Below, one piece after another: positions 35,568 through 44,060 of a stretch of DNA of 64,000 bases (positions are counted from its first letter, which is position 1; each line of letters opens with the position of its first letter). Location of the stretch: NCBI RefSeq assembly GCF_001269885.1, contig NZ_LHVH01000024.1:124001-188000 (forward strand). Reading direction: 5' to 3'. This DNA is from Pseudomonas kilonensis. Its GTDB lineage: Bacteria > Pseudomonadota > Gammaproteobacteria > Pseudomonadales > Pseudomonadaceae. Below the pieces are notes generated by a model. It did not search any database and was not told where the DNA came from. It worked only from the letters and a program-made list of their open reading frames with translations. Position numbers and translations under genes: made by a program.

Positions 35568-37049
35568 ATGCCTGCTTCATCCAGCGCTCAAACCAGCGAG
35601 AGCACGACCCAGACCCTGTCCCTGCTGGACAAGATCATCGCCGAAGGCCGCATGGCCCACGACGACAGCCAGCAAGACTACGCCCGCGACATGCTGGCCG
35701 AATTCGCCACCCAGGTCCTCGACGAAGGCATGGCCATCGACAAGGACACCGTGGCGATGATCAACGACCGCATCAGCCAGATCGACCAACTGATCAGCGC
35801 CCAGCTCAACGAAGTGCTGCACCACCCTGACCTGCAGAGACTCGAAGCCTCCTGGCGCGGCCTGCACCTGCTGGTGCAGAACACCGAGACCAGCACCCGG
35901 CTCAAATTGCGCCTGCTCAACGTCACCCAGAAAGAACTGCAGAACGATCTGGAAAAAGCCGTCGAATTCGACCAGAGCGCGCTGTTCAAGAAAATCTACG
36001 AGGAAGAATACGGCACCTTCGGCGGGCACCCGTTCAGCCTGCTGGTGGGTGACTACACCTTTGGCCGGCATCCGCAGGACATCGGCCTGCTGGAAAAACT
36101 CTCGAACGTCGCCGCCGCCGCGCACGCCCCGTTCATTGCCGCCGCCAGCCCGCGGTTGTTCGACATGACCAGCTTCACCGAACTGGCGATCCCCAGGGAC
36201 CTGTCGAAGATTTTCGAGAGCCAGGAGCTGATCAAGTGGCGCGCCTTCCGTGAAAGCGAAGACTCGCGCTACGTGTCCCTGGTGCTGCCGCACTTCCTGC
36301 TGCGCCTGCCGTACGGCCCGGACACGCTGCCGGTGGAAGGCATCAACTACGTTGAAGACGTCAATGGCACCGACCACAGCAAATACCTGTGGGGCAACGC
36401 CGCCTGGACCCTGGCACAACGCATCACCGAAGCCTTCGCCAAATATGGCTGGTGCGCAGCCATTCGCGGGGCCGAGGGCGGTGGCGCGGTCGAAGGCCTG
36501 CCGGCCCATACGTTCCGCACCAGTTCCGGGGATCTGTCGCTCAAATGCCCGACCGAAGTGGCGATTACCGACCGCCGCGAAAAAGAACTCAACGACCTGG
36601 GCTTCATCTCCCTGTGCCACAAGAAAAACAGCGACGTGGCGGTGTTCTTCGGCGGCCAGACCACCAACAAGGCCAAGCTCTACAACACCAACGAGGCCAA
36701 CGCCAACGCGCGGATCTCGGCGATGTTGCCGTATGTACTCGCGGCCTCGCGTTTCGCCCATTACCTGAAGGTGATCATGCGTGACAAGGTCGGCAGTTTC
36801 ATGACCCGCGACAACGTGCAGACCTACCTCAACAACTGGATCGCCGACTACGTGCTGATCAACGACAACGCGCCGCAAGAAATCAAGGCGCAGTACCCGC
36901 TGCGCGAAGCGCGAGTGGACGTGACGGAAGTGGCAGGCAAGCCAGGCGCCTACAAGGCCACGGTGTTCCTGCGGCCGCACTTCCAGCTGGAGGAACTGAC
37001 CGCCTCGATCCGCCTGGTGGCGACCCTGCCGCCGCCGGTAGCTGCCTGA
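35568..37049 (+). CDS. tssC: Type VI secretion sheath protein TssC (VipB)
   Basis: A 493-residue large sheath subunit with conserved LEASWRGLHLLVQNTET, GDYTFGRHPQDIGLLEKLSNVAAAAHAPFIAAASP and WRAFRESEDSRYVSLVLPHFLLRLPYG segments. It forms the outer sheath with TssB and is the substrate recycled by ClpV. Preceded by AAGGGAGATAACGCC. A repeat with strong folding potential lies between its stop and hcp. Confidence 0.97.
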   Translation: MPASSSAQTSESTTQTLSLLDKIIAEGRMAHDDSQQDYARDMLAEFATQVLDEGMAIDKDTVAMINDRISQIDQLISAQLNEVLHHPDLQRLEASWRGLHLLVQNTETSTRLKLRLLNVTQKELQNDLEKAVEFDQSALFKKIYEEEYGTFGGHPFSLLVGDYTFGRHPQDIGLLEKLSNVAAAAHAPFIAAASPRLFDMTSFTELAIPRDLSKIFESQELIKWRAFRESEDSRYVSLVLPHFLLRLPYGPDTLPVEGINYVEDVNGTDHSKYLWGNAAWTLAQRITEAFAKYGWCAAIRGAEGGGAVEGLPAHTFRTSSGDLSLKCPTEVAITDRREKELNDLGFISLCHKKNSDVAVFFGGQTTNKAKLYNTNEANANARISAMLPYVLAASRFAHYLKVIMRDKVGSFMTRDNVQTYLNNWIADYVLINDNAPQEIKAQYPLREARVDVTEVAGKPGAYKATVFLRPHFQLEELTASIRLVATLPPPVAA

Positions 37050-37078
37050 CGGTTGAAACCTGTGGCGAGGAGCTTGTT

Positions 37079-37209
37079 GTGGCGAGGGGATTTATCCCCG
37101 CTGGGCTGCGCAGCAGCCCTCTAAGCGATCCACTCAATCTGCCTGACACACCGGGTGATCAGATTTAGGGCCGCTTCGCGCCCCAGCGGGGATAAATCCC
37201 CTCGCCACA
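37079..37209. repeat. Composite repeat inside the T6SS operon (tssC-hcp gap)
   Basis: GTGGCGAGGGGATTTATCCC and its reverse complement form the outer arms, with internal GGGCTGCGCAGCAGCCC hairpin. The element would fold strongly in the transcript between the sheath genes and hcp, and may modulate read-through or mRNA stability so that Hcp is made at a different level. Confidence 0.88.
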
Positions 37210-37280
37210 GGTTCGGCGTTCGTCTTTAACGGATCGGTATTGGGTACCGCCCATTTCGTCTTCTTCAGGAGTTCCACACA

Positions 37281-37778
37281 ATGGATGCAATCATTCTCGA
37301 CCTCGGCGGCGACATCAAGGGCGACAGCCTGCTGGAGGGTTTCACGGACAAGATCGAGGTCATGTCCTACAGCCATAACGTGGCAATGCAGGTCACCAAC
37401 GACGTCAGCAACTCGGAGCGTACTTCCGGCCGGCCGCACATCGGCGAATTCACCCTGACCAAATTCGTCGACAGCTCCACCCCCTCGCTCAACGAATATT
37501 GCTGCGCCGGCAAGCCGATCCCGCAAGCCGTCATCACCATTGGCCGCAACGCCGCCGAGGGCAGCGGCAAACTCATGCCGTTCATCATCTACACCCTGAC
37601 CAACGTCGTGCTGTCCAACGTCAGTGTCAGCGGCGGCACCGGCGGCAAACCGGTGGAAACCCTGTCGCTGAACTTTACCAAGATCAAATGGGAGCTCACT
37701 GCGCAGAAAGACGACGGCACCAAGGAAGGCACGGCGGGCACGACCTGGGACCTGGCCGCCAACAAAATGACCAAGTAA
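37281..37778 (+). CDS. hcp: Type VI secretion tube protein Hcp
   Basis: A 165-residue Hcp (TssD) that polymerises as hexamer rings into the inner tube and is secreted. The family pattern is clear: DLGGDIKGDSL at the N-terminus, TLTKFVDSSTPSLNEYCCAGKPIPQAVITIG in the middle and VSVSGGTGG before the last strands. The ribosome-binding site is AGGAG. It has the long Hcp1-like form with C-terminal WDLAANKMTK. Its 230-base upstream gap suggests a separate promoter. Confidence 0.97.
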   Translation: MDAIILDLGGDIKGDSLLEGFTDKIEVMSYSHNVAMQVTNDVSNSERTSGRPHIGEFTLTKFVDSSTPSLNEYCCAGKPIPQAVITIGRNAAEGSGKLMPFIIYTLTNVVLSNVSVSGGTGGKPVETLSLNFTKIKWELTAQKDDGTKEGTAGTTWDLAANKMTK

Positions 37779-37791
37779 GGAAACCGCACCC

Positions 37792-38235
37792 ATGGCTGGC
37801 TTCGGGCTGCGCCCGCCCCTGTTCGAACGCCTGGCCAGCCCGGCGAACGATACCGGGCGGGTGTTCGACCGACAGGCGTTGCAAGACTCGGTGCATGCCG
37901 AACTGTCGCGCCTGTTCAATACCCGACGCGGCCCACGGGCGCTGACCGAACCGCCAAGCATCCTGGACTACGGCATCGCCGACTGGACCGCGCTGCAACA
38001 GCAGCGCAGCGATGACCGGCGCCAACTGACCCGGGAAATCCGCCAGGCCATCACCCACTTCGAACCTCGCCTGCGCCTGGGCGAGGTCGAGGTCTGCCCG
38101 GTGCCGGGCCATCCGCAGCAACTGTGCATACGGCTGCTGGGCGAGCTGCGCGGCGACCTGCATGCCTGGCCCGTGGCCTTTGTCATCGAGCACGCCGGCG
38201 ACGGCCTTGAGGTACGACATGAGCGACTCGATTGA
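37792..38235 (+). CDS. tssE: Type VI secretion baseplate protein TssE
   Basis: A 147-residue gp25-like baseplate wedge protein. It has the PPLFERL N-terminus, the central PSILDYGIADWT segment and the REIRQAITHFEPRL motif (the conserved EPR needed for sheath docking). Spacing from hcp is 13 bases; its end overlaps the tssF start by 17 bases. Confidence 0.94.
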   Translation: MAGFGLRPPLFERLASPANDTGRVFDRQALQDSVHAELSRLFNTRRGPRALTEPPSILDYGIADWTALQQQRSDDRRQLTREIRQAITHFEPRLRLGEVEVCPVPGHPQQLCIRLLGELRGDLHAWPVAFVIEHAGDGLEVRHERLD

Positions 38236-40009
38236 CCCGCAACTGTTGGACTATTACCAACGCGAACTGACCTGGTTGCGGCATGCCGGGAGCCTGTTCG
38301 CCGAGCGCTACCCCAAGGTCGCCCGGCGCCTGGAGTTGTCCCCCGGCGAATGCCCCGATCCGCATGTCGAGCGCCTGCTGGAAGGTTTCGCACTGTTGGC
38401 CGCCCGCTTGCAACGCCGGCTGGACGACGACTACGCCGAATTCAGCGATGCCCTGCTCGAACAGCTTTACCCGTTGGCCATGCGACCCTTGCCGTCGTGC
38501 GCCATCGTGCAGTTCGAGCCCGACCCCAGCAAAGGCAACTTGAACGAGGGCTACCCGCTGCCCCGCGACACACCGTTGTTCGTCACCACGGACACAGGCC
38601 AGAGCATTCATTTTCGGACCACCGCCGCTGTGCATTTGTGGCCGGTGGAAATCAGCGAGGCATTGCTGCTGGGCAGCGACGAAACCCAGGCGCTGACCGG
38701 AGTGGTCCGGGCCCGCTCGGCCTTGCGCCTGGAGTTGCGATGCCTGGGCGAAAGCCAGTGGTCGACGCTGGGAATCGACTCGCTGCGGGTACACCTGGCG
38801 GCGTCACCGATCATCAACGCCGGGCTGTACGATTTGCTGGCCGCGCACGCCATCGAGGTCCTGGCCGGTGCGCCGGGCAGCGCGCCGGAGTCGCTGACAG
38901 GCCTGCCACAGATCGTCGGCTTCGCCAGTGACCAGGTCTTGCTGCCGGATGAAGACGGCGTGCACCCCGGCATGCGCCTGCTGGCCGAGTACTTTGCCTT
39001 CCCGGATAAATTCGGCTTCTTCGACCTGCCACTGGCCGGTGCCACCAGCGACGGCCCGTCGTTGTACCTGTACATCGTTTTCGACCGCCCTCCCACCAGC
39101 CGCCTGCCGCTCCAGGCCAGCGACATCGCCCTGGGCTGCACGCCGGCGATCAACCTGTTTCCCAGGACTTCCGAGCCGCTGCGCCCGGATGGCACCCGCA
39201 GCGAGTACCGGTTGGTGGCCGACAGTCATCGGGAAAACAGCGTCGAGATCCACAGCATCCGTGGCATGCGCGCCATGTCCAGCCAGGGCGTGCGCAAAGT
39301 GCCGGCCTATTACGGCAGCCAGCATGGCAACGACCAAACCTGTTATTGGCATGCACGACGGGTCAGTGGCATGAGCCCGAACCGATTGGGCACCGACTTG
39401 ATGGTCAGCCTGGTGGACACCCAGTTCGACCCGCTGGCCGAAACCCGCGACTACAGCCTCACCGCCGAACTGCTGTGCACCAACCGCCACCTGGCCCAAA
39501 GCCTGCCGGCCGGCACCCCACTGGGTTTCGAGCGCCCAGGGCCGGTGGCCTGGGCGCGCCTGCGCAACCCACCCAGCCCGCAAAGCCTGCCGCGCCTGGA
39601 CGGCGAATCGCGCTGGCGGCTGGTGTCGCAATTGACCCTCAACCATTTGTCGCTGGTCGAAGGCCCCCAGGCATTGGACGCATTGCGCGAGATTCTCCAA
39701 TTGCACAACCTGCGGGACGAGGCCAGCGCCCATCGCCAGATCGAAGGGGTATCGGGACTGGGCTGTGACCGGGTCATCGCCCATGTCGGCGAAGACGCCT
39801 GGCGCGGCTGGCGCAACGGCCTGGAGGTGCGCCTGCAACTGGATCCGCAACACTTCGTCGGTAGCAGCGCCGTGCTGTTCTCCGGGGTGCTGGCGCAGTT
39901 CTTTTCCCTTTATGCCACCGCCAATCGCTTCGTGCGCACCGTGCTGGTCCAGTCCGACAAGGAGGTGAAGACATGGCAACCCCAAGCCGGCAAACCCCTG
40001 GTGCTCTGA
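38219..40009 (+). CDS. tssF: Type VI secretion baseplate protein TssF
   Basis: A 596-residue baseplate wedge component. Conserved N-terminus LLDYYQRELTWLRHAGSLFAERYPKVARRL followed by DPHVERLLEGFALLAARLQRRLDD, and the family C-terminal NRFVRTVLVQSDKEVKTWQP. The start lies inside tssE and is fixed by the family N-terminus; tssG begins before its stop. Confidence 0.95.
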   Translation: MSDSIDPQLLDYYQRELTWLRHAGSLFAERYPKVARRLELSPGECPDPHVERLLEGFALLAARLQRRLDDDYAEFSDALLEQLYPLAMRPLPSCAIVQFEPDPSKGNLNEGYPLPRDTPLFVTTDTGQSIHFRTTAAVHLWPVEISEALLLGSDETQALTGVVRARSALRLELRCLGESQWSTLGIDSLRVHLAASPIINAGLYDLLAAHAIEVLAGAPGSAPESLTGLPQIVGFASDQVLLPDEDGVHPGMRLLAEYFAFPDKFGFFDLPLAGATSDGPSLYLYIVFDRPPTSRLPLQASDIALGCTPAINLFPRTSEPLRPDGTRSEYRLVADSHRENSVEIHSIRGMRAMSSQGVRKVPAYYGSQHGNDQTCYWHARRVSGMSPNRLGTDLMVSLVDTQFDPLAETRDYSLTAELLCTNRHLAQSLPAGTPLGFERPGPVAWARLRNPPSPQSLPRLDGESRWRLVSQLTLNHLSLVEGPQALDALREILQLHNLRDEASAHRQIEGVSGLGCDRVIAHVGEDAWRGWRNGLEVRLQLDPQHFVGSSAVLFSGVLAQFFSLYATANRFVRTVLVQSDKEVKTWQPQAGKPLVL

Positions 40010-40998
40010 ACCTGAGCCAGCGCCTGCGACGCGACCCGCAACGCTTCGAATGGCTCCAGGCCTTGCTGTTGCTCGAACGTGAACATCCCCAGGCCGAGCC
40101 CTTGGGCAGCGGCACCGCGCCGCACGCCGAAGCCTTGCGCCTGCGCGGGCCCTTGACGCCGCTGTTCGCCGCCAGCGAAGTGGAAAGCCTGGGCCAGGAA
40201 CCCGGCCTGCCGCCAACCCTGACCACGCCGATCTTCGGCCTCGGCGGCCCCGACGGCCCGTTGCCCTACGCCTACCAGGAATGGCTGCAACAACGGGCAC
40301 GGGCGAAGGATCATGCCCCGGCGGAATTCCTCGACCTGTTCCAGCATCGCCTGCTCAGCCTGCTTTACAAGGTGATGCGCAAACATCGCATCGCCTTGGG
40401 TTTCACTGCCCCGGGATCGTCCGCCGTACACGCGCAACTGCGGGCGTTGACCGGCCTGCTGCCCAAGGCCTTGCAGGAGCGCCAGGCCGCACCCGACTCG
40501 GCAGTACTGGCCTGCACCGCGCTGTACGCCGATGGCCGGCGCTCCCTGGACGGGTTCGCGGCGATTGTCCGTGAACAGTTCGGGCTGCCCGTGGAGCTGA
40601 CGGCTTACGAAGGTGGCTGGCGTGAAATCCCGCCGGCCAGCCGCAGCCGCTTGCAACCGGGCGGGCGCAACCTGTGCCTGGGCCGCAACGCGGTGGCCGG
40701 CACCCACGTCTGGGACGAACATGCCGGCGTGCGCCTGACCCTCGGCCCGCTGACCACGGGCCAGGCCAGCGGACTGCTGCCCAACGGCGAAGCCCATCCG
40801 CTGCTCGCCAGCCTCTACGCCCTGTACTTCGGCCCCGACCTGGATTGCACCCTGGTGTTGCTGATCCGCGGCGCCGGCCCGCTGCAACTGGACCGCCAGG
40901 CAGCGCCACGGCTGAACTGGAACGGTGGCCTGCAACGCCAGCCAACCCTCGCCGTGCAACGGATCGAAACCCGCCTTCGTCAGCCGGAGATTGCCTGA
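39973..40998 (+). CDS. tssG: Type VI secretion baseplate protein TssG
   Basis: A 341-residue TssG, partner of TssF in the wedge (TssF2-TssG). It has a typical N-terminal RDPQRFEWLQALLLLERE region, the central GGPDGPLPYAYQEWLQQRARAKDHAPAEFLDLFQHRLLSLLYK block, and LTLGPLTTGQASGLLPNG near the C-terminus. It overlaps tssF by 37 bases and ends one base before the clpV start. Confidence 0.95.
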   Translation: MATPSRQTPGALNLSQRLRRDPQRFEWLQALLLLEREHPQAEPLGSGTAPHAEALRLRGPLTPLFAASEVESLGQEPGLPPTLTTPIFGLGGPDGPLPYAYQEWLQQRARAKDHAPAEFLDLFQHRLLSLLYKVMRKHRIALGFTAPGSSAVHAQLRALTGLLPKALQERQAAPDSAVLACTALYADGRRSLDGFAAIVREQFGLPVELTAYEGGWREIPPASRSRLQPGGRNLCLGRNAVAGTHVWDEHAGVRLTLGPLTTGQASGLLPNGEAHPLLASLYALYFGPDLDCTLVLLIRGAGPLQLDRQAAPRLNWNGGLQRQPTLAVQRIETRLRQPEIA

Positions 40999-40999
40999 A

Positions 41000-43543
41000 A
41001 TGGAACTGGCCAGCCTGATCGGACGCCTCAACCCGGACAACCGCCGCGCCCTGGAACGGGCCGCGCAACGTTGCATGCAGCGCAGCCATCATTACGTGGA
41101 AATCGAACACCTGCTGCTGGAATTGCTCGACATCGAGGGCGGCGACTTTGCCTGCCTGCTGCCACGTTTCGGTCTGGAGCGTGACGCGGTGGCCGCGGAA
41201 ACCAACAAGGCCCTGGACCTGTTCAAATCCGGCAGCACCCGCACCCCCGCCCTGTCGGCGCAAACCATCGGCCTGTTGGAAGACGCCGTGGTCCAGGCCA
41301 GCGTGCTGGGCCTGGACAGCATCCGCTCCGGGCTGTTGCTGCTGGCGCTGCTGGACCGTGATGAGCGCCGCAGCCTGCTGCTCAACAGCGCCTCGTCGTT
41401 GCTGCGCATTCCCCGCGACGCCCTGCGCGCCCACCTATTGGAATGGACCGAAAGCTCCCGTGAGCATGTCGCTGGCGTGCGCCCGGCCAAACCCGGCGAG
41501 CCTTCCCAGAAACAGGACCCTGTCCTGGACCAGTACACCCAGGACCTGACCGCCGACGCCCGGGCCGGGCGCATCGACCCCATCGTCGGCCGCGACGGCG
41601 AGATCCGCCAGTGCATCGACATCCTGCTCCGGCGCCGGCAGAACAACCCGATCCTGGTCGGCGCACCGGGCGTCGGCAAGACTGCGGTGGTGGAAGGCCT
41701 GGCCCTGCGTATCGCCGCCGGGGATGTGCCGCCGTCGTTGCAGGAAGTCACCCTGCGTGTCCTCGACCTGGGTCTGTTGCAGGCCGGTGCCGGTGTCAAA
41801 GGTGAATTCGAACAGCGCCTCAAAGGCGTGATCGACGCGGTACGCCGTGCCGAAAAGCCGATCATCCTGTTCATCGACGAAGCCCATACGCTGATCGGCG
41901 CCGGCGGCGCAGAGGGCGGCAGCGACGCGGCCAACCTGCTCAAGCCGGCCCTGGCCCGGGGCGAACTGCGCACCCTGGCCGCCACCACCTGGCTGGAATA
42001 CAAAAAATATTTCGAGAAAGACCCGGCCCTGGCCCGCCGCTTCCAACTGGTGCAGGTCGAAGAACCGGACGAACTGACCGCCGTGGAAATGCTCCGCGGC
42101 GTGGCAAGCAAACTGGAACAGCACCACGGCGTGCAGGTGCTGGACGCGGCCATCCACGAGGCGGTGAAGCTGTCCCACCGCTACATCTCCGGGCGACAGT
42201 TGCCGGACAAAGCCATCAGCGTGCTCGACACCGCCTGCGCCCGGGTCGCCCTCGGCCAGCACGACGTGCCGCCACCGCTGGAAAGCCTGCGCCATCGGCA
42301 GCACAGCCTCAAGGACGAGGTCGAACGCCTGCGCCGGGAACAGGCGACCGGGCTCGATCACCGTGAACGCATCACCCTGCTCGAAGGCGAATCGACCAGC
42401 AACGTGCAAGCCATCAGCGAACTGGAAACCCGCTGGGGCGAAGAGCGCGAAGCCGTGCGCGAACTGCTCGACACTCGGCGCGAACTGCTTGCCCTGAGCG
42501 AACGCGCCGACAGTGAAAAAGCCGACACCGAGATCGATAACCGCATCGACCACCTGGCCGCCGAACTGCTGCGCCTGGAGGCGGGCCTGGATGCCATTCG
42601 CCAGGACGATCCGCTGGTGCCCGAACAGGTGGACAGCAAGACCGTCGCCGCCGTGATTGCCGGCTGGACCGGCATCCCGGTGGGCAAGATGCTCGCCGAC
42701 GAAGCCCACGCCGTGCGCACCCTAGGCCAGCGCATGGGCCAGCGGGTCATGGGCCAGAGCACCGCGTTGAACACCATCGCCCAACGCCTGCAAGCCTACC
42801 GCGCCGGCCTCACCGACCCACAGAAACCGGTCGGGGTGTTCCTGCTGGTGGGCCCCACCGGCGTGGGCAAGACCGAAACCGCCTATGCCCTGGCCGACGC
42901 CTTGTACGGCGGTGAGCGCAACCTGATCAGCATCAACCTCTCGGAGTACCAGGAAGCCCACACCGTCAGCCAACTCAAAGGCGCCCCGCCCGGCTACGTC
43001 GGCTACGGCAGCGGCGGCGTGCTCACCGAAGCGGTGCGGCGCAAACCCTATTCGGTGGTGCTGCTGGATGAAATCGAAAAGGCCCACCCGGATGTGCTCG
43101 AAGCCTTCTACAACGTCTTCGACAAAGGCCTGATGGAAGATGGCACCGGCCTGGTGGTGGACTTCAAGAACACCGTGATGCTCGCCACCAGCAACGTCGG
43201 CGCCGAACTGCTGCTGGACACGCCGACCGCGCAACTGGGCAGCGACGCCTTCAACGAAGCCTTGCACAAAGTGCTGCTGCAAGCATTCCGGCCGGCATTT
43301 TTGGCGCGTATGACGGTGGTGGCTTATCGGCCGCTGGATGAAGCGACGCTGGAAGGGATTGTGTTGGCGAAGTTGGAGAAATTGCGCGGGCGCTACAAGG
43401 CCGCGACCGGCAAGCAGTTCGAGTTCGATGCGGGGATCGTCAAGGCTGTGTTGGCCAAGTGCAGCGCGGCGGGGGCACGGGATGTCGAGAATGTGTTGAT
43501 GACGCAGGTGACGGGGAAGTTGGCGGAGTGGGTGTTGGAATAA
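41000..43543 (+). CDS. clpV: Type VI secretion ATPase ClpV (TssH)
   Basis: An 847-residue AAA+ unfoldase that disassembles contracted TssBC sheaths. The N-terminal Clp_N domain (about 10-140) is followed by AAA domain 1 (Walker A GAPGVGKT, Walker B LFIDEAH) and a coiled-coil middle domain (about 410-530, rich in Glu/Arg). AAA domain 2 has Walker A GPTGVGKT, Walker B VVLLDEIEKAH and sensor TSNVGAE. All catalytic motifs are intact. The start ATG touches the tssG stop. Confidence 0.97.
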   Translation: MELASLIGRLNPDNRRALERAAQRCMQRSHHYVEIEHLLLELLDIEGGDFACLLPRFGLERDAVAAETNKALDLFKSGSTRTPALSAQTIGLLEDAVVQASVLGLDSIRSGLLLLALLDRDERRSLLLNSASSLLRIPRDALRAHLLEWTESSREHVAGVRPAKPGEPSQKQDPVLDQYTQDLTADARAGRIDPIVGRDGEIRQCIDILLRRRQNNPILVGAPGVGKTAVVEGLALRIAAGDVPPSLQEVTLRVLDLGLLQAGAGVKGEFEQRLKGVIDAVRRAEKPIILFIDEAHTLIGAGGAEGGSDAANLLKPALARGELRTLAATTWLEYKKYFEKDPALARRFQLVQVEEPDELTAVEMLRGVASKLEQHHGVQVLDAAIHEAVKLSHRYISGRQLPDKAISVLDTACARVALGQHDVPPPLESLRHRQHSLKDEVERLRREQATGLDHRERITLLEGESTSNVQAISELETRWGEEREAVRELLDTRRELLALSERADSEKADTEIDNRIDHLAAELLRLEAGLDAIRQDDPLVPEQVDSKTVAAVIAGWTGIPVGKMLADEAHAVRTLGQRMGQRVMGQSTALNTIAQRLQAYRAGLTDPQKPVGVFLLVGPTGVGKTETAYALADALYGGERNLISINLSEYQEAHTVSQLKGAPPGYVGYGSGGVLTEAVRRKPYSVVLLDEIEKAHPDVLEAFYNVFDKGLMEDGTGLVVDFKNTVMLATSNVGAELLLDTPTAQLGSDAFNEALHKVLLQAFRPAFLARMTVVAYRPLDEATLEGIVLAKLEKLRGRYKAATGKQFEFDAGIVKAVLAKCSAAGARDVENVLMTQVTGKLAEWVLE

Positions 43544-43598
43544 CCTCCGTCGTTGTTCATAGCCTGTTAAGACTTTCTGAGTTGGACCGGAGCACGTT

Positions 43599-44042
43599 AT
43601 GAAGTTCTATCACTACACCACCCAGTCGGCGGCCAAATCCATAACTGGCAATCAAATCGGCGTCCCCGCCGTTCAGGAGTGGAAATGCACGATGAATCAA
43701 CCTCAAAAGTGGGCATGGTTCACTAAACAGCATGAGGAAGGCTTTTATTTGACCACCATACCGCCGTCTGAAATACGAAAGAAAAAAGAAAAACTCGGTA
43801 TTAGCAAACTTTCAGAAGTCTATGTTTTGTATTTCAACATCACATGGATAAAACCAAAACAGATGAAATCAGTGGATGACTATGTCAATAACGGATCCAT
43901 CAGGATCAAAAAAGTTGGCGAGCCTGAAAAAATCTGTGCCCAACGTATCGGGGTCAATACCAATCAATTGGACAATGTGCCTTTCCCGGTGGAGTCATGT
44001 TTATGGGCAGGCCCAGTCGAAGGATTTCCTGACGATATTTGA
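43599..44042 (+). CDS. Putative ADP-ribosyltransferase-like T6SS cargo protein
   Basis: A 147-residue protein between clpV and vgrG, noticeably AT-richer than its neighbours, with Lys/Ile-rich codons (KKKEKLG, IRIKKVG). The N-terminus FYHYTTQSAAKSI resembles the HYT/HYD start of toxin-type ADP-ribosyltransferases (Tox-ART-HYD1 group), and GFYLTTIPPSEI resembles their second motif (G-x-Y-x-T-x3-P). A third catalytic residue is not certain. No signal peptide or membrane segment. GGAG stands eight bases before the ATG, and vgrG begins 18 bases after it. No immunity gene is evident next to it. It may be a secreted effector, or a remnant or adaptor. Function is inferred. Confidence 0.55.
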   Translation: MKFYHYTTQSAAKSITGNQIGVPAVQEWKCTMNQPQKWAWFTKQHEEGFYLTTIPPSEIRKKKEKLGISKLSEVYVLYFNITWIKPKQMKSVDDYVNNGSIRIKKVGEPEKICAQRIGVNTNQLDNVPFPVESCLWAGPVEGFPDDI

Positions 44043-44060
44043 GCGTGCCGAGGATGATTA

